A stretch of 5,827 nt of DNA, taken from NCBI GenBank assembly GCA_009705865.1, contig WLSJ01000100.1:1-5827 (forward strand). The letters run 5' to 3'. This document shows positions 1 through 3,936 of this stretch, piece by piece. The notes beneath the pieces are model-generated. The model had not been told where the DNA came from, searched no databases, and saw nothing but the letters and a program-made list of their open reading frames with translations. Every line of letters begins with the position of its first letter. Position 1 is the stretch's first letter. Position numbers and translations under genes: made by a program. This DNA is from Actinomycetota bacterium. GTDB taxonomy: Bacteria > Actinomycetota > Acidimicrobiia > Acidimicrobiales > Ilumatobacteraceae.

Positions 1-48
1 CGTTGCAGAGATGGCGGAAGCAGCGATTGTCGATGTCTGGGGGGTCAT
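1..48 (-). CDS. Possible 5' end of an unidentified gene, cut by the window edge
   Basis: An ATG at 48-46 opens a minus-strand frame that stays open to base 1, giving 16 residues (MTPQTSTIAASAISAT). It starts 23 bases after the peroxiredoxin stop, on the same strand. A TAACAT box lies at 60-55, exactly 6 bases before the A of the ATG, the spacing expected of a leaderless mRNA; GGGG at 54-51 is too close to act as a normal ribosome site. The same -10-to-start spacing recurs at other genes in this window, which is the main support. Sixteen residues are too few to assign a family and I do not recognise the protein. It could be a chance frame. Confidence 0.4.
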   Translation of the reverse strand, partial: MTPQTSTIAASAISAT

Positions 49-54
49 TTCCCC

Positions 55-60
55 ATGTTA
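55..60 (-). promoter_or_regulatory. Candidate -10 box for the left-edge gene
   Basis: TAACAT on the minus strand matches the actinobacterial TANNNT pattern and places +1 on the A of the ATG at 48. No convincing -35 is seen 16-18 bases upstream. An imperfectly spaced inverted repeat, CTAAG/CTTAG (61-65 and 75-79), spans the peroxiredoxin stop codon and abuts this box; it may be chance. Confidence 0.3.
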
Positions 61-71
61 CTAAGCGATAT

Positions 72-704
72 TTACTTAGGTTGTGCAAGAACGCGAAGAT
101 ATGGCTTCACGGTCTTCCAACCCTGTGGGAACAGAGTTTTTGCATCTTCATCAGAAACTGCAGCACCGATAATGACGTCACCGCCGTTTATCCAGTTGGC
201 AGGAGTTGCCACTTTGAATTTGGCTGTCAATTGCAATGAGTCAATAACGCGAAGAATCTCGTCGAAGTTACGGCCAGTAGATGCTGGGTAAGTGAGTGAC
301 AACTTGATCTTCTTGTCTGGCCCAATAATGAACACTGAGCGCACGGTCATTGTGTCGCTTGCATTTGGGTGAATCATTTCGTACAGGTTGGAAACTTTCT
401 TGTCTCCGTCACCGATCATGGGGAAGTTCACTGGTGTGCCCTGTGTCTCAGCAATATCTGCTTCCCACTTCACGTGGCTGTCAACTGGGTCAACAGAAAG
501 GCCAATGACTTTTACATTGCGCTTGTCGAAATCTGGCTTGATACGAGCTACGTATCCGAGCTCTGTTGTGCAGACCGGTGTGAAGTCCTTCGGGTGGCTA
601 AAGAGAACGCCCCATGAGTCGCCCAACCACTCGTGGAAGTTGATGGTGCCTTGTGTGGTGTCTGCTGTGAAATCGGGTGCGGTGTCGCCTAAACGTACGG
701 TCAT
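72..704 (-). CDS. 1-Cys peroxiredoxin (Prx6/AhpC-TSA family)
   Basis: A cytosolic thiol peroxidase of 210 residues that reduces hydrogen peroxide and organic hydroperoxides through a single peroxidatic cysteine. The active-site motif PxxxTxxC is complete: P38, T42 and C45 (in HPKDFTPVCTTE), with the partner arginine R122 (MTVRSVF). The C-terminal half has the Prx6 hallmarks: TYPASTGRNFDEILRVIDSL at about 138-157, then ATPANW at 166-171 and GDVIIG at 175-180. No second, resolving cysteine is present anywhere in the protein; C45 is the only Cys, so an external thiol reductant must recycle it (family knowledge). Length fits the family (about 210-225). The ATG is fixed by a good ribosome site (AAGGAG, 6-base spacing). 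It lies downstream of tetR on the same strand, but a likely terminator separates them, so co-transcription is doubtful. Confidence 0.95.
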   Translation of the reverse strand: MTVRLGDTAPDFTADTTQGTINFHEWLGDSWGVLFSHPKDFTPVCTTELGYVARIKPDFDKRNVKVIGLSVDPVDSHVKWEADIAETQGTPVNFPMIGDGDKKVSNLYEMIHPNASDTMTVRSVFIIGPDKKIKLSLTYPASTGRNFDEILRVIDSLQLTAKFKVATPANWINGGDVIIGAAVSDEDAKTLFPQGWKTVKPYLRVLAQPK

Positions 705-710
705 GATGTT

Positions 711-716
711 CTCCTT
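711..716 (-). promoter_or_regulatory. Ribosome binding site of the peroxiredoxin gene
   Basis: AAGGAG on the minus strand lies 6 bases before the ATG at 704. It decides the start and contrasts with tetR and the MFS gene, whose starts show no Shine-Dalgarno. Confidence 0.8.
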
Positions 717-735
717 GAAGTAGGTGCCTACGGTA

Positions 736-766
736 AGGATATGGGCGAATTTCCAAAACCCGACAA
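736..766 (-). promoter_or_regulatory. Weak candidate promoter of the peroxiredoxin gene
   Basis: On the minus strand TATCCT (741-736) fits TANNNT and would give a leader of roughly 25 bases containing the ribosome site. The best -35-like element, TTGTCG at 766-761, is 19 bases upstream, longer than ideal, and falls within the arm of the hairpin assigned here as the tetR terminator. The evidence is only box matches. Confidence 0.25.
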
Positions 767-777
767 CTTTGGTCGGG
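755..777 (-). terminator. Probable rho-independent terminator of tetR
   Basis: Reading the minus strand, two bases after the tetR stop codon, CCCGAC (777-772) pairs perfectly with GTCGGG (764-759) around a 7-base loop, followed at once by TTTT (758-755). A GC-rich 6-bp stem plus a short T run fits an intrinsic terminator. The T run is short, so read-through into the peroxiredoxin gene is possible. The same palindrome could instead be a protein-binding site ahead of the peroxiredoxin gene. Confidence 0.55.
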
Positions 778-779
778 AA

Positions 780-1412
780 TTAGTGCCCGTGAGGAACCAG
801 GCCCATTTCAGCCGCCTTCAGAGCCACCATCTGGGATGAAAGATCGATCACAGCATGGATCTGGTCTTCAAGATTGGTTCCCGGCGGAATCTTGTTGGGA
901 AGCGGGCCGTCAATGACCAATGTGGCGAGGCCGTGGGCATGTGACCAGAGTGTGAAGGCAAATGTATGCGCCGTTTCTGAGTCGATTGATGGGCCCGTGA
1001 TGCGCGCCACCATGAGACGTAATTCATCGAAAGCACAGTCCGCAGCGATTGCTGTTGATGCGTGAGTTGTGACACCACAAATATCGTTACGAAACATCAC
1101 GCGAAAATGACCGATGTGTTCGCGTGCGAAGTTCAAATAGGCAATAAAACCAGCTTTTGCAGCTGGCATTTCTGTTTCGTGTACGTCGCGAAATGCTTGT
1201 GCCAAACCTGTAAATCCTTCTTCAGAAATTGCAGCCAAAATTCCACTGCGATCGCCAAAGTAGTGATACGGCGCTTGGTGGCTGACGCCAGCTCGACGTG
1301 CGACTTCGCGCATTGACAATGACTCGGCGCCGTCTGATTCGATGATGGCGAGGGCGGCATCAAGCACGAGGCGGCGAACATCGCCATGTTGCTCGGACGG
1401 GGCGGGAACCAT
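780..1412 (-). CDS. TetR-family transcriptional repressor with WHG-type ligand domain
   Basis: A 210-residue dimeric DNA-binding regulator. The N-terminal helix-turn-helix covers about residues 12-62: first helix VRRLVLDAALAIIES, then SMREVARRAGVSHQAPYHYF at 33-52 with the recognition helix at about 44-50. The C-terminal ligand/dimer domain has AREHIGHFRVMFR and a W-x-x-x-HGLA stretch (LWSHAHGLATLV), typical of the WHG group of TetR C-terminal domains. It is divergent from the exporter at 1465, with two palindromes in the 52-base gap, so autoregulation and control of the exporter are the likely role; the inducer cannot be read from the sequence. I chose the ATG at 1412 over an in-frame TTG at 1427 (5 residues longer) because TACTGT at 1424-1419 puts +1 on this ATG, and neither start has a ribosome site. 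The TTG would also lie at the edge of operator 1. Confidence 0.9.
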   Translation of the reverse strand: MVPAPSEQHGDVRRLVLDAALAIIESDGAESLSMREVARRAGVSHQAPYHYFGDRSGILAAISEEGFTGLAQAFRDVHETEMPAAKAGFIAYLNFAREHIGHFRVMFRNDICGVTTHASTAIAADCAFDELRLMVARITGPSIDSETAHTFAFTLWSHAHGLATLVIDGPLPNKIPPGTNLEDQIHAVIDLSSQMVALKAAEMGLVPHGH

Positions 1413-1418
1413 GGGCTC

Positions 1419-1447
1419 ACAGTACAACTTGACAGTGTCAAGTACAA
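1419..1447 (-). promoter_or_regulatory. Candidate tetR promoter (leaderless)
   Basis: Minus strand: TTGTAC (1447-1442), a 17-base spacer, then TACTGT (1424-1419), which fits TANNNT. Six bases later comes the A of the ATG at 1412, so the predicted +1 is the start codon. The spacer is almost entirely filled by operator 1 (1427-1443), a usual place for repressor binding. The -35 matches TTGACA at only its first three bases. Confidence 0.5.
1427..1443. promoter_or_regulatory. Operator 1: perfect 17-bp palindrome
   Basis: ACTTGACAGTGTCAAGT is a perfect inverted repeat of 8-base arms about a central G (1435). It contains TTGACA (the exporter -35) on the plus strand and lies between the tetR -35 and -10. 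Position, size and symmetry suit a TetR-family operator. That this particular repressor binds it is inferred from adjacency. Confidence 0.75.
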
Positions 1448-1457
1448 CGACTAGACA
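1429..1457 (+). promoter_or_regulatory. Candidate promoter of the MFS exporter (leaderless)
   Basis: A consensus -35, TTGACA (1429-1434), lies 17 bases before TAGACA (1452-1457), an imperfect -10 that keeps the TA start. Seven bases follow to the GTG at 1465, so transcription would begin at or next to the start codon. The -35 is inside operator 1 and the -10 inside operator 2, so a bound repressor would cover both. Confidence 0.55.
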
Positions 1458-1466
1458 CTGTCAAGT
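1450..1466. promoter_or_regulatory. Operator 2: near-perfect 17-bp palindrome
   Basis: ACTAGACACTGTCAAGT differs from operator 1 at two of its 17 positions: A for T in the left arm, which breaks one pair, and the central base (C for G). The centres (1435 and 1458) are 23 bases apart, close to two helical turns, so two dimers could sit on nearly the same face. It ends on the first two bases of the exporter start codon. Confidence 0.7.
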
Positions 1467-3009
1467 GACTATTGATCAAAAAACAAATGACCGCCGTTGG
1501 TGGATTCTTGGAGTCCTTGCCATCAGCGTGTTCCTGGTTGTTGTTGACAACCTCATTGTGAACGTGGCGTTGCCTACATTGCAGAGCGAATTGAATGCAA
1601 CGACAACTTCCTTGCAATGGATTGTTGATTCATACGCATTGGTGTTTGCAGGATTGCTACTTGCCGGCGGTGGCCTTGGTGACCGTTTCGGACGCAAAGG
1701 TGCATTGCAAATTGGTCTTGTGTTGTTTGTTGTGTGCAGCACGTTTGCAGCATTCGCTACTACAAGTAATCAACTTATTTTCTGGCGTGGTGCAATGGGT
1801 ATTGGTGCAGCACTTGTGTTCCCAGCAACTCTTGCAATCATCACCAATATTTTTGTTGATCCAATTGAGCGCGCTAAGGCAATCGGCCTGTGGTCAGCAG
1901 TGTCAGGTATGGCAGTAGCGTTTGGCCCCATTGTTGGTGGTGCATTGTTGAAGCACTATTGGTGGGGATCTGTTTTTTTGGTGAATATTCCCATCGTTAT
2001 CGTCGCATTGGTAGCCGGAAAATTCCTTATTCCGAAATCGCGCGATGAGAACCCACATCGCATTGACCTAGCTGGTTTCCTACTCTCTGTCATTGCTGTC
2101 GGTTCGCTTGTTTACACAGTGATTGAATCTCCGAACTGGGGTTGGGGTTCACAAAAATCCAATGTTGGTTTTGGAATCGCTGTTGTCGCCTTCGCAGCCT
2201 TTATTTCTGCTGAATTACGCAACAATGAACCGCTTCTCGATGTGCGCGTGTTCGCTAACCCTCGACTTAGTGCAGCAGCAGGAAGCATCTTTGTTGCATT
2301 CTTCTGCCTATTCGGGTTCACATTCTTAGTAACACAGTATTTCCAATTTGTTTTGGGGTATGACACTTTGAGTTCTGGTGTTCACACGATTCCTTTTGCC
2401 GTAGGTGCTGGTGTAACCGCACCATTTGCTGCACGTGCTGCTTTACGTTTTGGTACAAAGCGTGTTGTTGCTTTTGGATTACTTAATATGGCCATTGGAC
2501 TCGCTATCGCTAGCCGCATGGATCAACATTCATCATATTGGGGCCACGTAATTTTCTCGATGGTGATCATGGCTAACGGTCTCTCACTCGTTACTTCACC
2601 AAGCACCGACGCAATCATGGGAACACTGAATCGCGACAAAGCTGGTGTTGGTTCAGCCATCAATGACGTTGGTCGTGAAGTGGGTGGAACACTTGGTGTT
2701 GCAATTGTGGGTTCAGTTTTTGTCAGTTTGTACACACCAAAACTTGCCAGCAGCTTTGCTGGAATTCCGGGCCTTGTTCAAAATCTGCCTGCAGGCATTT
2801 ATGAGATTGCTCAAAAGTCAGTTGGTGCCGCATACCAAGTGGTTGGCAAAGCACCAGTCGAAATTCAAAGTCGCGTTCAAGAAGCTGTCAGTGATTCCTT
2901 TATCCATGGGTTCAAAACAGCATGTGTTGTTGCCGCGGTGGTTGCCCTCGTTGGGTCAGTGATTGCCCTCGTTCTTTTGCCATCATCGCCTGTAAAACCA
3001 GAGGATTAG
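1465..3009 (+). CDS. MFS multidrug exporter, DHA2 (14-TM, EmrB/QacA-like)
   Basis: An inner-membrane proton antiporter of 514 residues, in the usual 14-TM DHA2 range. Visible signatures: TM1 motif VDNLIVNVALP (27-37, with the membrane Asp D28); W52 and D55 before TM2; motif A GGLGDRFGRK (69-78); R108 of motif B in TM4 (FWRGAMGIGAA); and the antiporter motif C SGMAVAFGPIVGG (147-159) in TM5. Hydrophobic segments continue through the C-terminal half, ending in a TM before the charged tail VKPED. The frame is open back to an ATG at 1342, but that extension would overlap tetR and the operators and has no membrane or family character, so I start at GTG 1465, the first start just before the family-like N-terminus. 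There is no ribosome site; a leaderless mRNA is likely. Divergence from tetR suggests substrate-induced efflux of toxic, often cationic or hydrophobic compounds. The substrate is unknown. Confidence 0.92.
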   Translation: MTIDQKTNDRRWWILGVLAISVFLVVVDNLIVNVALPTLQSELNATTTSLQWIVDSYALVFAGLLLAGGGLGDRFGRKGALQIGLVLFVVCSTFAAFATTSNQLIFWRGAMGIGAALVFPATLAIITNIFVDPIERAKAIGLWSAVSGMAVAFGPIVGGALLKHYWWGSVFLVNIPIVIVALVAGKFLIPKSRDENPHRIDLAGFLLSVIAVGSLVYTVIESPNWGWGSQKSNVGFGIAVVAFAAFISAELRNNEPLLDVRVFANPRLSAAAGSIFVAFFCLFGFTFLVTQYFQFVLGYDTLSSGVHTIPFAVGAGVTAPFAARAALRFGTKRVVAFGLLNMAIGLAIASRMDQHSSYWGHVIFSMVIMANGLSLVTSPSTDAIMGTLNRDKAGVGSAINDVGREVGGTLGVAIVGSVFVSLYTPKLASSFAGIPGLVQNLPAGIYEIAQKSVGAAYQVVGKAPVEIQSRVQEAVSDSFIHGFKTACVVAAVVALVGSVIALVLLPSSPVKPED

Positions 3010-3024
3010 CCAATTCTTTACTAA

Positions 3025-3042
3025 CTCTGAACTCGTTCAGAG
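3025..3042. promoter_or_regulatory. Perfect 8+8 palindrome upstream of folD
   Basis: CTCTGAAC (3025-3032), TC, GTTCAGAG (3035-3042) form a perfect inverted repeat between the exporter and folD. Neither strand has a T run after it, so it does not look like an intrinsic terminator. It covers the region where the -35 of the folD promoter should be, which suits a regulator-binding site. No regulator can be named. Confidence 0.5.
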
Positions 3043-3053
3043 AGGGGCACAAG

Positions 3054-3059
3054 TACGAT
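3054..3059 (+). promoter_or_regulatory. Candidate -10 box of folD
   Basis: TACGAT fits TANNNT and is followed by exactly 7 bases before the ATG at 3067, so +1 would fall on or next to the start codon. The -35 region (about 3030-3036) has no match to TTGACA and is occupied by the palindrome, which may mean an activator is needed. The purine run GAGAGGGG at 3039-3046 is 20 bases from the ATG, too far to be a ribosome site. Confidence 0.45.
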
Positions 3060-3066
3060 AAAAGTT

Positions 3067-3936
3067 ATGTCTGGCGCCCCAATTTCAACTGTTGTCATGG
3101 CAGGCGCCCCTGCACGTGATGCCATTTTGGCTGGCCTCGCAGCACGCATTACAAAAGCCGGTTCGCCACACATTGCGCTCGCCACTGTTTTGGTTGGCGA
3201 CGATGCCCCTAGTCGCAAATATGTAGCAAGCAAACACACCACCGCACAGTCCATCGGAATCGAATCGGTGCAACTTGAATTACCTTCCACAACTACTCAG
3301 ACTGATCTTGAAGCTGCAGTATCTCGCTTAGCAACAGATTCTCAGGTGCACGGCATCTTGGTGCAACTGCCACTGCCATCGCATCTTGATACAGAAGCTG
3401 TGCTGCGTTTGATTCCGGCAGAAAAAGATGTCGACGGTTTAACTGAAGCATCACTTGGCCGACTGGTACGTGATGTACCGGGGCATATTGGCTGCACTCC
3501 ACTTGGTGTGTTGCGCTTATTGCAACATTACGGAATCACAACTAGCGGAAAACATGCTGTTGTTATTGGTCGCTCTACTCTTGTTGGTCTTCCATTATCA
3601 GTGTTATTGGCGCGCAAGGGGATAGACGCCACTGTCACGCTTGCTCATTCTCGCACTGAGAATCTCGAGGCTCTTTGCAAAACCGCAGACATTGTTATTT
3701 CTGCAACCGGTGTTGCGCGTTCCATTACAGCTGCGCACGTATCACCAGGGGCCACTGTTATTGATGTGGGTATCTCACGAACCGAATCTGGCATTGTTGG
3801 CGATGTTGACGCCGCGTCGGTTACTGGCATTGCAGGTGCGTTAACGCCGATGCCGGGTGGCACTGGCATCATGACTGTTGCGTGCCTGATGGAAAACACG
3901 GTGAATGCAGCAGTGATGCAAGGGGTAGTTGTCTGA
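3067..3936 (+). CDS. folD: Bifunctional methylenetetrahydrofolate dehydrogenase / methenyltetrahydrofolate cyclohydrolase
   Basis: A cytosolic homodimer (289 residues, normal length) interconverting 5,10-methylene-, 5,10-methenyl- and 10-formyl-tetrahydrofolate with NADP, feeding purine and formyl-Met synthesis. Catalytic-domain residues match the family: Y52 and K56 in SRKYVASK (49-56), Q100 in QLPLP (100-104), D121 and D123 in EKDVDG (119-124), and CTPLGV (143-148). The Rossmann domain shows VIGRSTLVGLP (166-176) and AHSRT (193-197). The C-terminal signature reads PMPGGTGIMT (261-270), where most relatives have PGGVGPMT, a substitution at two positions. ATG 3067 gives a family-like N-terminus and sits 7 bases after a TACGAT box. 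The TGA overlaps the ATG of the following peptidase gene by one base, so the two are probably co-transcribed. Confidence 0.96.
   Translation: MSGAPISTVVMAGAPARDAILAGLAARITKAGSPHIALATVLVGDDAPSRKYVASKHTTAQSIGIESVQLELPSTTTQTDLEAAVSRLATDSQVHGILVQLPLPSHLDTEAVLRLIPAEKDVDGLTEASLGRLVRDVPGHIGCTPLGVLRLLQHYGITTSGKHAVVIGRSTLVGLPLSVLLARKGIDATVTLAHSRTENLEALCKTADIVISATGVARSITAAHVSPGATVIDVGISRTESGIVGDVDAASVTGIAGALTPMPGGTGIMTVACLMENTVNAAVMQGVVV
3920..3925 (+). promoter_or_regulatory. Ribosome binding site of the peptidase gene, inside folD
   Basis: AAGGGG lies 10 bases before the ATG at 3936, inside the last codons of folD. With the TGATG overlap it supports translation of the peptidase from the folD transcript and this start over later ones. 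Confidence 0.6.

Noticed and set aside
41..54. GGGG/CCCC stem as a terminator of the peroxiredoxin gene
   Set aside because: The stem has only four pairs and no T run follows on the minus strand.
3..291. Two overlapping plus-strand open frames near the left edge
   Set aside because: They are antisense to the peroxiredoxin gene, have no ribosome site or family motif, and have Cys-rich, irregular composition.
1413..1427. TTG start adding five residues to tetR
   Set aside because: It has no ribosome site, lies at the edge of operator 1, and the ATG at 1412 has a better placed -10 box. It cannot be excluded.
1342..1464. N-terminal extension of the exporter frame to an ATG at 1342
   Set aside because: The 41 extra residues overlap tetR and both operators and have no membrane or family character; GTG 1465 gives a normal DHA2 N-terminus.
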